From JBCCGE01 sp039029455 (GTDB lineage: Bacteria; Pseudomonadota; Gammaproteobacteria; Arenicellales; Poriferihabitantaceae): a stretch of DNA of 44,954 bases. Shown piece after piece: positions 24,488 to 33,201 of this stretch. A program made the position numbers and the translations under genes. Position 1 is the stretch's first letter, and every line of letters starts with the position of its first letter. The notes under the pieces are model-generated. The model was not told the DNA's origin. It saw nothing but the letters and a program-made list of their open reading frames with translations, and did no database searches. The stretch spans positions 1 to 44,954 of the forward strand of contig JBCCGE010000019.1 in NCBI GenBank assembly GCA_039029455.1, written 5' to 3'.

Positions 24488-25039
24488 TTGCTTATTCTGG
24501 CTTCCCGTTCACCGCGAAGACGACAACTACTCTCTCTGCTCGTCGACAAATTCGAAGTGGAGTCTGCTGATGTCGATGAAACCCGGTTACCTGATGAGAC
24601 GGCTGCAGAGATGACGCTCAGACTGGCGCTTCGTAAAGCCGAGAAAGTACATTCACATTATCCCGACAGTTTCGTTCTAGGCGGCGATACAACCGTGAGC
24701 ATCGACGAAGAAATCCTCGGCAAACCCAATGACCGCAAACAAGCCGTCGACATGTTGCTGCGACTCTCTGGGCGGACGCACGAGGTCTATTCTGCCGTGG
24801 CGATCAGGGGTGAATTCGGCTCTAAAGAGGTGCTGAGCACAACCGCTGTAACATTCAGATCACTGACTGCGGAAGACATCAACACTTACTGCGATTCCGA
24901 TGAGCCCTACGACAAAGCCGGCGGCTACGGCATTCAGGGGCCGGCAGGGCAATTCGTTACACGTATCGACGGCAGCTTTTCTGGTGTTATGGGCTTGCCC
25001 TTGTGGCACACTCAACAACTTTTGAGCCTGATCGAGTGA
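24488..25039 (+). CDS. maf: Maf-family nucleotide pyrophosphatase
   Basis: About 184 residues of the Maf/YhdE family, which hydrolyse dTTP, UTP or modified nucleotides to monophosphates. Signatures: LASRSPRRRQLL at the N-terminus, GGDTTVSIDEEILGKP in the middle and EPYDKAGGYGIQG with FSGVMGLP at the end. No ATG fits the family start; a TTG at 24488 just before LILASRSP is the best candidate, and longer starts would overlap rlmH. The stop overlaps the GTG start of rng (GTGA). Function is known; the exact start is uncertain. Confidence 0.85.
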   Translation: MLILASRSPRRRQLLSLLVDKFEVESADVDETRLPDETAAEMTLRLALRKAEKVHSHYPDSFVLGGDTTVSIDEEILGKPNDRKQAVDMLLRLSGRTHEVYSAVAIRGEFGSKEVLSTTAVTFRSLTAEDINTYCDSDEPYDKAGGYGIQGPAGQFVTRIDGSFSGVMGLPLWHTQQLLSLIE

Positions 25040-26556
25040 GCGTCAACGACCATACCCCCGCGAGTCCTGGACGATTGATTCGTGAAGAAATACTGATCAA
25101 TATCACCCCTCAGGAAACGCGTGTGGCCATGCTTGAAAACGGCATGCTTCAAGAGGTGCATATCGAGCGGGTCAAAAGCAAAGGGATTGTCGGAAATATC
25201 TACCTTGGCAAAGTCGTTCGGGTTTTGCCCGGCATGCAGGCGGCTTTTGTTGAGATCGGCCTCGAACGCACAGCTTTTCTGCACGCTCGGGATTTGGTCA
25301 CCCAACACGATGCCGAGGGTATAGTGCTGCAACAGATGGATCAGGATATTCAGATCAACTCTCTGGTCACTGAAGGACAGAATATCCTGGTACAGGTTGT
25401 CAAAGACCCTATGGGCAGTAAAGGCGCTCGACTGACCGGGCAAATCAGCATTCCTTCAAGAAATCTGGTTTACCTTCCAAACAGTGACTACGTGGGTATT
25501 TCGCAGCGTATTCAGGATGAAGACTCACGCGAAACATTGCTGACACAAATTAATGAACTCCGATCAAGCCGGTGCATCAACGGCGGCTTCATCGTTCGAA
25601 CTGCTGGAGAGAAAGCCACCGTCGAAGAAATTAGAGCTGACCTTGAGTTTCTGCTGCGCCTCTGGCAGCGAGTTAAGCAGCGGGAAAAGTCGCAGCTTGC
25701 GCCGAGTATAGTGCACGAAGACCTGCCGCTGGCGATGCGCATGGTACGTGATCTGACCTGGCAGAACGTCGAGAAAATCAGGATAGATTCAAGAGAAACT
25801 TTCGACATGGTGTCCAACTTCGCCAGAGAGCTGATGCCCGACACGTTTGAACGCATAGAACACTATCCTGGGGAGCGGCCAATTTTCGACCTCTATGCCG
25901 TCGAGGATGAAATTCAGAAGGCCCTGCAAACCAAAGTCCCATTGAAATCCGGTGGATATCTGATTATCGACCAAACCGAAGCCATGACCACGGTGGATAT
26001 AAACACGGGCAGTTTTGTTGGAAAGAGAAATCTCGAAGAGACAATATTCAAGACCAATCTTGAAGCCGCTTCTGCGCTGGCGCGGCAGCTCAGGGTGCGA
26101 AACATAGGCGGCATAATTATTATCGACTTCATTGACATGGCGGTGGAAGATCATGTCAAGCAGGTGATGAGAACACTGGAGAGAGAACTGGAGAAGGACA
26201 AGACCAAAACACAGGTCAGTGCTATGTCCAGTCTTGGACTGGTGGAGGTCACTCGAAAACGCACCAGCGAGAGCCTCGAAAGGCTGCTGACAGAACCGTG
26301 TCCAAGCTGCGCGGGACGCGGAACGCAAAAGACACCCGAAACAACATGTTATGAGATTTTTCGTGAAATCATTCGTGAGGCTCGCGAATTTGACACAGAA
26401 AAATATCTGGTGATTGCCTCCCAGCCGGTTATCGATTTATTGCTCGATGAAGAATCCACCGGTCTTGCTGATTTACAGGACTTTATAAACAAGTCCATAC
26501 ACCTTCAGGTGGAGCCGACATTTACTCAGGAGCAATTCGATGTGGTTCTTATGTAG
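25036..26556 (+). CDS. rng: Ribonuclease G
   Basis: This 506-residue RNase E/G family endonuclease processes 16S rRNA 5' ends and decays mRNA. The S1 domain (RVKSKGIVGNIYLGKVVRVLPGMQAAFVEIG) is followed by the catalytic domain. The metal-binding Asp residues are in MTTVDINTGSF and IIIDFIDM, and the Zn-link is CPSCAGRGTQ. Length is close to E. coli RNase G (489) and lacks the RNase E scaffold tail. I take the GTG at 25036, which overlaps the maf stop; a longer frame upstream lies in maf. Confidence 0.93.
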   Translation: MSVNDHTPASPGRLIREEILINITPQETRVAMLENGMLQEVHIERVKSKGIVGNIYLGKVVRVLPGMQAAFVEIGLERTAFLHARDLVTQHDAEGIVLQQMDQDIQINSLVTEGQNILVQVVKDPMGSKGARLTGQISIPSRNLVYLPNSDYVGISQRIQDEDSRETLLTQINELRSSRCINGGFIVRTAGEKATVEEIRADLEFLLRLWQRVKQREKSQLAPSIVHEDLPLAMRMVRDLTWQNVEKIRIDSRETFDMVSNFARELMPDTFERIEHYPGERPIFDLYAVEDEIQKALQTKVPLKSGGYLIIDQTEAMTTVDINTGSFVGKRNLEETIFKTNLEAASALARQLRVRNIGGIIIIDFIDMAVEDHVKQVMRTLERELEKDKTKTQVSAMSSLGLVEVTRKRTSESLERLLTEPCPSCAGRGTQKTPETTCYEIFREIIREAREFDTEKYLVIASQPVIDLLLDEESTGLADLQDFINKSIHLQVEPTFTQEQFDVVLM

Positions 26557-26896
26557 GGGACATCTCATTGCGCTTGTTGCGACCGTCTGCTTCGCAAGCT
26601 TTCCAGCGCATGCACTGACAGTAAACGAATTCGAGGTACTTCGCTCAGAGTGGCCAAAATACCCAAACGGCACCAATCTCGCCGGGCTGAGTGCACTAAA
26701 TAAGCCGCTCAGAGCATTTGAGGAAAACGGTAATCAACGAATCGTAGTCCGCTACCCCGGTGGCGAAGGCGGCAGACAATGGGCCTCGATGGTATCTGAC
26801 TGGTTTATTGCGTACGGAATTCCAGGACGATACGTTTCCACCGAACTGGGATCCGCTGCCGCAGACAGATTGCTGATACTTCTGTTCAAAGAATAG
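26540..26896 (+). CDS. Small periplasmic protein, unknown function
   Basis: This 118-residue protein is not one I recognise. Residues 1-25 form a signal peptide (ALVATVCFASFPAHA), so it is probably periplasmic. The mature part has one Pro/Gly-rich half (VLRSEWPKYPNGTNLAGLSALNKPLRAF) and a likely alpha/beta half (IVVRYPGGEGGRQWASMVSDWFIAYGIPGRYV). Its start overlaps the rng stop by 17 bp, and a cytochrome c5-like gene follows after 1 bp, which argues that it is a real gene of this operon. Confidence 0.6.
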   Translation: MWFLCRGHLIALVATVCFASFPAHALTVNEFEVLRSEWPKYPNGTNLAGLSALNKPLRAFEENGNQRIVVRYPGGEGGRQWASMVSDWFIAYGIPGRYVSTELGSAAADRLLILLFKE

Positions 26897-26897
26897 T

Positions 26898-27224
26898 ATG
26901 CGCTTTGTGGCTGCCTGGGTGGCAAGACTCATTTGCCTGTCGGTGTTTTCGCCTCTGGTATATGGTGATGGAAAGTCAGACTACGACACCAAGTGTGCCG
27001 CCTGTCACGGCTTTGGTGTTGCTGGAGCTCCCCGGCTGGAAGACTACGATTCGTGGAAATTGCGCTTGCAAAAAGGCCTCGAAAACGTCCAGAACAATGC
27101 TATAAATGGTTTTCAGGGCGAGGTGGGTTATATGCCGGCCAAGGGCGGTTTTACAGAATTGACGGACGATCAGGTGCGAGCGGCGGTTGACTATATGCTT
27201 CGGTGGGCACTGGCCGCAGATTGA
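26898..27224 (+). CDS. Cytochrome c5-like protein
   Basis: This 108-residue protein has a signal peptide (about 1-23) and a single haem c site C33-A-A-C36-H37, with a distal Met79 in GYMPAKGG. The pattern DYDTKCAACHGFGVAGAPRL and the closing LTDDQVRAAVDYML are typical of the short c5/c555 class of soluble periplasmic electron carriers. It ends at 27224, where gluQ starts. The small upstream periplasmic protein may be its partner, though nothing direct shows this. Confidence 0.85.
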   Translation: MRFVAAWVARLICLSVFSPLVYGDGKSDYDTKCAACHGFGVAGAPRLEDYDSWKLRLQKGLENVQNNAINGFQGEVGYMPAKGGFTELTDDQVRAAVDYMLRWALAAD

Positions 27225-28136
27225 ATGATTCGCGGACGATATGCGCCAAGTCCAACGGGACCGCTCCATCTGGGTAACCTGCGCACGGCTTTACTCGCGT
27301 GGCTGCAGACAAGGCTTATGGGTGGTGAGTTCTTTCTTCGGATCGATGACCTCGACCAACCCCGCGTCGTCACCGGAGCCACTGAGCAGGCAGTCGCCGA
27401 TTTGTCGTGGCTTGGTCTCGACTGGGATCGGGGCCATCAGAACTCCAGCGATGACACTATTGCCCAAAGCAACCGGAGTATCGCGTATCGGGAGGCCTTT
27501 ACCCGCTTGAAATCAGCGGACCACCTCTACCCTTGCACCTGTTCGCGTAAAGACATCGCTGAAGCCATCAGTGCTCCCCACAGTGAAAACAATGCGATAT
27601 ACCCCGGCACCTGTCGAAATAAGCGGTCGATTGATTCGCGAAAAGAATACGCATGGCGATTCAAAACAGATGGCATTCATATTTCGTTCGATGATCAGCT
27701 GGTGGGACCAGTGAACCAAAAATTATCCGACGACGTTGGAGACTTTGTTGTACAACGAAAAGACGGTTTGTTTGCCTACCATCTGGCAACGGTAGTAGAT
27801 GACCACATGATGGGTGTTACAGATGTTGTGCGCGGCCGCGATCTACTCTCATCCACACCCCGACAAATTGCCTTGTGCAAGTCACTTGGATTGAACACAC
27901 CGCGGTTCTGGCATGTTCCCCTGATGCTCGACGAAAGCGGAAATCGGATGGCCAAAAGAATTCTGTCCGAGTCTCTCGCGCCCCTGCGTCAGGCCGGGGT
28001 CAGACCCGAAAGCGTGGTTGCCCGATTAGCGGAGAGTTGCGGACTCACTGACTCCAGGGAGCCGATAAGCTGCAGGGAGCTGTTGGAAGATCTAACGATC
28101 GAAGAGTTTAAGCTTCGACTTACCAACTCAGCCTAG
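27225..28136 (+). CDS. gluQ: Glutamyl-Q tRNA(Asp) synthetase GluQ
   Basis: This 303-residue truncated glutamyl-tRNA synthetase paralogue attaches glutamate to queuosine in the anticodon of tRNA-Asp. It has the HIGH-type motif in YAPSPTGPLHLGNLRTALLAW, FLRIDDLDQPR, a Zn-binding Cys set (YPCTCSRKDI with YPGTC) and a KMSKS-like NRMAKR loop. It lacks the anticodon-binding domain, as the family does. It follows the cytochrome gene without a gap. Confidence 0.93.
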   Translation: MIRGRYAPSPTGPLHLGNLRTALLAWLQTRLMGGEFFLRIDDLDQPRVVTGATEQAVADLSWLGLDWDRGHQNSSDDTIAQSNRSIAYREAFTRLKSADHLYPCTCSRKDIAEAISAPHSENNAIYPGTCRNKRSIDSRKEYAWRFKTDGIHISFDDQLVGPVNQKLSDDVGDFVVQRKDGLFAYHLATVVDDHMMGVTDVVRGRDLLSSTPRQIALCKSLGLNTPRFWHVPLMLDESGNRMAKRILSESLAPLRQAGVRPESVVARLAESCGLTDSREPISCRELLEDLTIEEFKLRLTNSA

Positions 28137-28144
28137 GTTTCTTA

Positions 28145-29431
28145 TCAGAACGGCCAGTCCGACCAGGACAAAAACCCCTTTAGCGCTTCCGTCATTGTGC
28201 GCTGATCATCGCAACCCGCCATCTCCCTAATAGAATGCATGCCAAGTTGGGGGGCGCCTATATCGATGGTTCGAACCCCCAACCGGGTTGCCGTAATGGG
28301 ACCAATCGTTGATCCACACCCCATATCACTACGCACCACCATAGTCTGACACGGCACCTTGAGAGTGTTACAGATCAATCGAAAGAAACCCTCTGTCTCG
28401 CTATTGGTTGCGTATCTTTGATTGTTGTTGATCTTCACCACGGGTCCGGCATTGATCAGAGGCTGATGTGCGGGTTCATGCTTATCAGCAAAATTTGGAT
28501 GGACCCCGTGGGCGTTGTCAGCTGATATCAGCATTGACCGATCAAGACAACGTCGCAGGCACTCTGTTGTTCCGCACAATCTCTCCAGAACGGATTGCAA
28601 GAAAGGTCCTTCTGCACCGCTTGCCGACGCGCTTCCCACTTCCTCATGATCGTTCAATACCAGCACGCTGTTCGATGCATGGTCGGATTGAGTCAAAGCC
28701 TGGATGCCAGCATGACAGCTCAACAGGTTGTCCAGGCGGGCGCTGACGATAAATTCGTCCTCCAGACCCACCGTAGCGGCGGGCTGCGTGTCGTAAAGAC
28801 TCAGTTCGAAAGCCAGAATATTGTCACCGACGTCAATGTTGTGTTCTTTCTTTATTTGCTGGCGCAACATCGAATGAAAGTCAGGGGAATCATCCGAGAC
28901 CCGACACAACACCGGCGGCAGATGCAGTTGCTTATTGATGCTTCGCTTTTCATTGACCTCGCGATCCAGATGGATGGCCAGACTGGGAATGAATGCAAGG
29001 GCTCGTTTGAAATCGACGATCCAGTGCTTTAAGCCCTTAGTCCCGTCATGCACGGTAACCCGACCGGCAAGCGAAAGATCACGATCAAACCAGGGATTAA
29101 GCAAGACCCCTCCGTACACCTCTACAGCGAGTCTGGCATACCCATTGCTGCAACTGACGGCCTCGGGCTTCACGCGCAGACACGGACTGTCCGTATGCGC
29201 ACCAATCATTCGAAAGCCTGACTCAAGTTCTTTGCCCAGCTCAAAAGCAACCAGCGACGAACCGTTTCGCGTGACAGCGTACTTGCCACCCGGCCGACAA
29301 TGCCATTTTTCAGATTCGTCCAAAACATCGAAGCCGTTGCTCTGCAGTATTCTCAGTGCGTTTTCGACAGCATGAAATGGTGTTGGCGAGTGGGTCAGAT
29401 ACTCGAGCAGCGGTGCGGTGTGTTTCGACAT
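28145..29431 (-). CDS. apeB: M18 aspartyl aminopeptidase
   Basis: This 428-residue dinuclear Zn peptidase cuts Asp or Glu from peptide N-termini in the cytoplasm. Metal and catalytic motifs: GAHTDSPCLRVKP, SARLDNLLSCHAG, LNDHEEVGSASASGAEGPFL, SADNAHGVHPN and the terminal DIGAPQLGMHSIREM. Length is right for bacterial M18 enzymes. It converges on gluQ with only 8 bp between stops. It should not be confused with the LysK-type M20 peptidase of the LysW pathway; its motifs are M18. Confidence 0.93.
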   Translation of the reverse strand: MSKHTAPLLEYLTHSPTPFHAVENALRILQSNGFDVLDESEKWHCRPGGKYAVTRNGSSLVAFELGKELESGFRMIGAHTDSPCLRVKPEAVSCSNGYARLAVEVYGGVLLNPWFDRDLSLAGRVTVHDGTKGLKHWIVDFKRALAFIPSLAIHLDREVNEKRSINKQLHLPPVLCRVSDDSPDFHSMLRQQIKKEHNIDVGDNILAFELSLYDTQPAATVGLEDEFIVSARLDNLLSCHAGIQALTQSDHASNSVLVLNDHEEVGSASASGAEGPFLQSVLERLCGTTECLRRCLDRSMLISADNAHGVHPNFADKHEPAHQPLINAGPVVKINNNQRYATNSETEGFFRLICNTLKVPCQTMVVRSDMGCGSTIGPITATRLGVRTIDIGAPQLGMHSIREMAGCDDQRTMTEALKGFLSWSDWPF

Positions 29432-29491
29432 GTTGTCCTGATTACCGTAGGGTGGGTAAGACCGCGCAGACCTTACAGCAGGTGATTTTCA

Positions 29492-30313
29492 TTATGCAAC
29501 TTTCGGGCAGCCAATTTGCCACAACGCCTGATCCGGGCTGTCCAGTCGGACCATGGACAGCTTTGAACCCCAGACACATCCTGTATCCAGCGCAACCAGT
29601 CGGGAGGTATTGATCAAGCCCAGTGACGACCAGTGCCCGAACACGATTCGCCACGATTTGCATTTCAGATCGGGGTGTTCAAACCATGGGCTGAGGCCTT
29701 TTCGCTGGCTCCCCGGCGGACCCTTTTGAGTAAAGTTGACGCGTCCCTTTGCATCACAATATCTCATGCGTGTGCAGGCATTGATAATGAACCGCGTGCG
29801 CTGCCACTTTGGCATATCCTCAGACCACTTTGCCGGGTGTCGACCGTACATGTGCTGTAGAAGCCGGGTATAGCGCTTTCCTCGCAATCGCTTCTCAACC
29901 TCACCTGCATAGCGCTCAAGCTGCCATCGTTTCCATCCCGGGCACACACCGGCGTGCACCATCATCGTCTTCATCGAGTCATCAAAGTGAACCAGAGGTC
30001 GGTTTCTCAACCAGTGCATCAACTCGTCCCTGTCAGGAGATTTGAGGACTTTTTTTATCGTATCGCCGGGTTTGAGGCCCTTTAGCCCCTCAGCCTGTGC
30101 GAGCAGATGCAAATCATGATTACCCAAAACCGTGACTGCACTTTTTCCGAGCTTTTTAACCAGATGGAGGCTTTCAAGAGAGTGCGGCCCGCGGTTGACA
30201 AGGTCACCAGTCAGCCAGAGTCGGTCTTTTTCGGAATCAAACTGTACCTTGTCCAGAAGCTCTTCCAGTGGCACAACACAGCCCTGAAGGTCTCCGACCG
30301 CGTAGATCGCCAC
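29492..30313 (-). CDS. apaH: Diadenosine tetraphosphatase ApaH
   Basis: This 273-residue metallophosphoesterase splits Ap4A into two ADP and can remove Np4 caps from RNA. The motifs AVGDLQGC, GDLVNRGPHS and GNHDLHLLA carry the metal ligands, and VFGHWSSLG and ALDTGCVWG close the active site. It starts with GTG at 30313. It lies 50 bp from the mlaA stop on the same strand. The usual apaG and rsmA neighbours are absent. Confidence 0.95.
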   Translation of the reverse strand: MAIYAVGDLQGCVVPLEELLDKVQFDSEKDRLWLTGDLVNRGPHSLESLHLVKKLGKSAVTVLGNHDLHLLAQAEGLKGLKPGDTIKKVLKSPDRDELMHWLRNRPLVHFDDSMKTMMVHAGVCPGWKRWQLERYAGEVEKRLRGKRYTRLLQHMYGRHPAKWSEDMPKWQRTRFIINACTRMRYCDAKGRVNFTQKGPPGSQRKGLSPWFEHPDLKCKSWRIVFGHWSSLGLINTSRLVALDTGCVWGSKLSMVRLDSPDQALWQIGCPKVA

Positions 30314-30363
30314 GCTATTTTCGCTCTCAGTTTACTGTCAGCAATAACCGCGGCGATGATGTC

Positions 30364-31116
30364 TTACTGTGTATCCTCGTCAAGCAATTCATCGAGTAAT
30401 TCTTCATCCTGCGCACCGGTGTCAACTTGCCCGTCTGCAATCATAGTCTGGCGTCTCTGCCGGTACGCCTCCCGGAGAAACACATACTTGTCGGGCTGAA
30501 GTTCGAGCACATCATCAAACGGCAACAACCCGGCGCGCACATTTACCAATCTCAACCCCGTGCCCCAGTAGCGCTCGGGCGTATTGGCAGCCGATACCGG
30601 ATCACCGCCGGCGAATGCCGGAATCAAACCGACTGTATCCCGAAGATTACTGGGACCAAAAATTGGCAGCACCAGATAGGGGCCTGAGGGTACACCCCAA
30701 ACCGCCAAGGTCTGACCAAAGTCCTCTCGCTGTTTCTCCAATCCCATCTCGGTCGCCGGATCAGACAACCCAAGAAGTCCAATGGTGGTGTTGATTACAA
30801 ACCGTCCTGTGTCCCGACCGGCCTTGCGAAATTTTCCCTGCAGTAAATCATTCAGGATCGTATAGGGCTCAAGTAAGTTACTGAAAAAGTTGCCGACACC
30901 ATTTTTTACCGGATTTGGCAACTTGTCATAAGTCTTGGCTATAGGCTTCAGAACATACCTGTCGGAACTCAGATTGAAATCCATAATTTTCCGGTTAACC
31001 CCTTCGTACGGATCATTATCCGGTGATGTCGTAGCGCAGCCACCGAGAGCCAAAACGCCAATCAGCAGAAAAAATTGAAAAATCTTTGTTGAATGAATAC
31101 GGGGAAATCTGGACAT
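30364..31116 (-). CDS. mlaA: MlaA (VacJ) outer-membrane lipoprotein
   Basis: This 250-residue lipoprotein removes misplaced phospholipids from the outer leaflet as part of the Mla system. The lipobox LGGC has Cys27 as the lipidated residue. Family blocks: DPYEGVNRKIMDFN, FVINTTIGLLGLSDPA, DFGQTLAVWGVPSGPYLVLPIFGPSNLRD and YVFLREAYRQRR. A short acidic, Glu-rich C-terminal tail is present. The other mla genes are not in the window. Confidence 0.93.
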   Translation of the reverse strand: MSRFPRIHSTKIFQFFLLIGVLALGGCATTSPDNDPYEGVNRKIMDFNLSSDRYVLKPIAKTYDKLPNPVKNGVGNFFSNLLEPYTILNDLLQGKFRKAGRDTGRFVINTTIGLLGLSDPATEMGLEKQREDFGQTLAVWGVPSGPYLVLPIFGPSNLRDTVGLIPAFAGGDPVSAANTPERYWGTGLRLVNVRAGLLPFDDVLELQPDKYVFLREAYRQRRQTMIADGQVDTGAQDEELLDELLDEDTQ

Positions 31117-31330
31117 ATGAAAGTTTCAACTGGAGTGGATCATCCGGACTTTGACTGAGATTTCCGGAATCGGTTCAGTGCATGATACCACTGACTTTCA
31201 AGTCATCGGAAAGATTAAACATCAATTAATTTTTCGACCGGATTCAGAAAAAGCTCTGAACTAACACGTCTTAGGTCACAACAAAAGGTAGAATGAATAG
31301 AGTCCCAACAGAATTCATATAACCCGAACA

Positions 31331-31798
31331 TTGTCCCAGTCCGGCTTCGGTTTCAGCAAAATTCTGCAGCGGCTTTTTCTCGGCCCCTGCCCCAGAAATG
31401 TGGCCGCGATAAGCCAGCTTGTCGACCAAAACGTTTCGAGTGTTGTCAATTTGCAATCTGATGAAGACATGAAAGCTGAGTCAATCGACTGGTCGAGTCT
31501 CGAAGCTGGATACAATCGACATGGCGTGCGTATTCACAGGATTCCGATTGTCGATCTGGATCCTGACGACATGCAGATCCACATCGATGCGGCGATCAAG
31601 GTCGTCAATGAACTTTATGATTCGGGACACTCCATCTATCTGCACTGCACTGCAGGCCGTGAGAGATCTCCTACCGCGGCAATTGCCTGGCTGGTCCGGT
31701 ATCACAACCACTCACTTTCCAACGCCGTCGAACAGGTTACAAGCCGGCGCAAGTGCAACCCATACCTCGACATGCTGAATCAGTGGATCAAAACGTAA
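31331..31798 (+). CDS. Dual-specificity phosphatase-like protein
   Basis: This 155-residue protein has the Cys-based phosphatase loop HCTAGRERS with nucleophile C106 and Arg112 (C-x5-R) and a likely general acid in VDLDPDD (75-80). The size and ISQLVDQNVSSVVNLQSDEDM start fit the DSP/PTPMT-like class, which act on phosphoproteins, phosphoinositides or polysaccharide phosphates. No ATG fits; a TTG at 31331 is the likely start. The 3' end overlaps the sfsA gene by 16 bp. Confidence 0.7.
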   Translation: MSQSGFGFSKILQRLFLGPCPRNVAAISQLVDQNVSSVVNLQSDEDMKAESIDWSSLEAGYNRHGVRIHRIPIVDLDPDDMQIHIDAAIKVVNELYDSGHSIYLHCTAGRERSPTAAIAWLVRYHNHSLSNAVEQVTSRRKCNPYLDMLNQWIKT

Positions 31799-32529
31799 CC
31801 GAAGTTCCCGAATATTCTTTGCCCCCACTGACTAACGGGGTAATACTTCGTCGCTACAAACGTTTTCTTGCTGATATCGAACTTGAAAACGGTCGTGTCG
31901 TCACTGCCCATTGTGCCAATACCGGAGCGATGACCGGGTGCTGGGCGCCGGGTGCGCCCGCCCAGCTCAGCTTTCACGATAACCCTCGTCGTAAATTAGA
32001 CTGGTCTCTTCAGCGGGTAGACATGGGGCAGGGTTGGGTCGGTGTTAATACATCAATCGTAAATTCAATTGTCGCTCTCTTTATTCAGCATTCACTGATC
32101 GGAGAACTCTCGGACTGGCGAATTCACAAATCAGAACCGGCCTTTGGCGGTCAAAATGCCGAAAACGCTCGTTTCGACTTTCTGCTGCAACGTCCTGACA
32201 AAACTTTCTGTTATACCGAGGTCAAAAGCTGCACTCTTCTTATGGACGATGAGCTGGCTTTTCCAGACGCCGTAAGTGCTCGCGCCAGAAAACATCTGCA
32301 GCTTCTGCAGTTGGCAATAAAACAGGGGCATCGAGCCTGTCTGATTTTTGCAGTGAACCGCCCCGAGGGCGACGCCGTGTCACCCGCATCCTGGATTGAT
32401 CCGGAATATGCAGACGAACTGATGAATGCTACTAGCAGTGGTGTCAAAGCACTTGCAATCCGGTTGTCTCATACCGGTCAGGGAGTACGGTTTGGCGGCA
32501 TGTTGCCGGTGCGTATACCTAACCCCTGA
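31783..32529 (+). CDS. sfsA: SfsA family protein
   Basis: This 248-residue protein matches E. coli SfsA (LTNGVILRRYKRFLADIELENG, AHCANTGAMTGCWAPG, YTEVKSCTLL, FPDAVSARARKHLQLL). SfsA was found through effects on maltose gene expression and has a nuclease-like fold, with ExK-type acidic residues around YTEVKS; its molecular role is unsettled. I prefer the GTG at 31783; a GTG at 31753 in the same frame would extend it by ten residues further into the phosphatase gene. Confidence 0.92.
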   Translation: MDQNVTEVPEYSLPPLTNGVILRRYKRFLADIELENGRVVTAHCANTGAMTGCWAPGAPAQLSFHDNPRRKLDWSLQRVDMGQGWVGVNTSIVNSIVALFIQHSLIGELSDWRIHKSEPAFGGQNAENARFDFLLQRPDKTFCYTEVKSCTLLMDDELAFPDAVSARARKHLQLLQLAIKQGHRACLIFAVNRPEGDAVSPASWIDPEYADELMNATSSGVKALAIRLSHTGQGVRFGGMLPVRIPNP

Positions 32530-32604
32530 ACACACACCTTAAAACGTTTTCCTGAATCGGGATGGCGGCTAACGCCCAATCGTGTGCGGCGGATGAAACA
32601 GACG

Positions 32605-33201
32605 CTACAGCGCAGACCACGTCAGCCACGCAAATGCCATAAAAAAAGCATACGCTGCCAGAGCAAGCACAAGAATCAGACGAAGTGCATTGGCTTGTGG
32701 CGCATTGGCCGTCGCGCGCGACGACACCCACAAATAACCTCCTAGTATCAGTGTCAATACTATTTCAACCGTCAACACATAGTTGCCAAAATGTTGCGGG
32801 TCCCAGTATGAAACCGGACTGAAGAAACGGTACTCACTGAACGGGAAAAAATGACGATGGGCATCATCGTGGTGCACCGGAAGATCGATAAGACAATGAA
32901 CGGCCATTGATATCAACAGCATTGTTGCGAACTTCCATCCACGCCACACTGTAAACACCAGTCCAATCGCTATCAACGGCAGAGAGTTAAAAGTATCGAA
33001 GAAAGACTGCCAGCCAGAGAGATAATATTTTTCGCCCCAGATCGCGGATTCCGATACGCCTTGAAATCGCTGCCAGGCGTAGAAACCGAACATTGCCAAA
33101 TCCGGTAGCAAGGCGCCAGCCGTAATAGCTATCGGGTACGTCCGGGCGTTACGTCTTCCCATCAACGCCAGGGAAAACACAACGTGTGCAGGCGTATTCA
33201 C
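32605..33201 (-). CDS. DUF457-like inner-membrane protein
   Basis: This 198-residue protein has about five hydrophobic helices. A His near the start (NTPAHVVFSLAL), GALLPDLAMF, a CLIDLPVHHDDAHRHFFP segment and a late FFSPVSYWDP resemble the YdjM/DUF457 group of predicted membrane-bound metal-dependent hydrolases. The function is unknown. I take the GTG at 33201, which overlaps the stop of the upstream flippase-like gene by 4 bp, so the two are cotranscribed and coupled. Confidence 0.6.
   Translation of the reverse strand: MNTPAHVVFSLALMGRRNARTYPIAITAGALLPDLAMFGFYAWQRFQGVSESAIWGEKYYLSGWQSFFDTFNSLPLIAIGLVFTVWRGWKFATMLLISMAVHCLIDLPVHHDDAHRHFFPFSEYRFFSPVSYWDPQHFGNYVLTVEIVLTLILGGYLWVSSRATANAPQANALRLILVLALAAYAFFMAFAWLTWSAL

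Noticed and set aside
28145..29431. M18 aminopeptidase as the missing LysK
   Set aside because: Its motifs (DHEEVGSAS, DMGCGSTIGP) are M18, whereas LysK is an M20-type enzyme; it is also far from the LysW-type operon.
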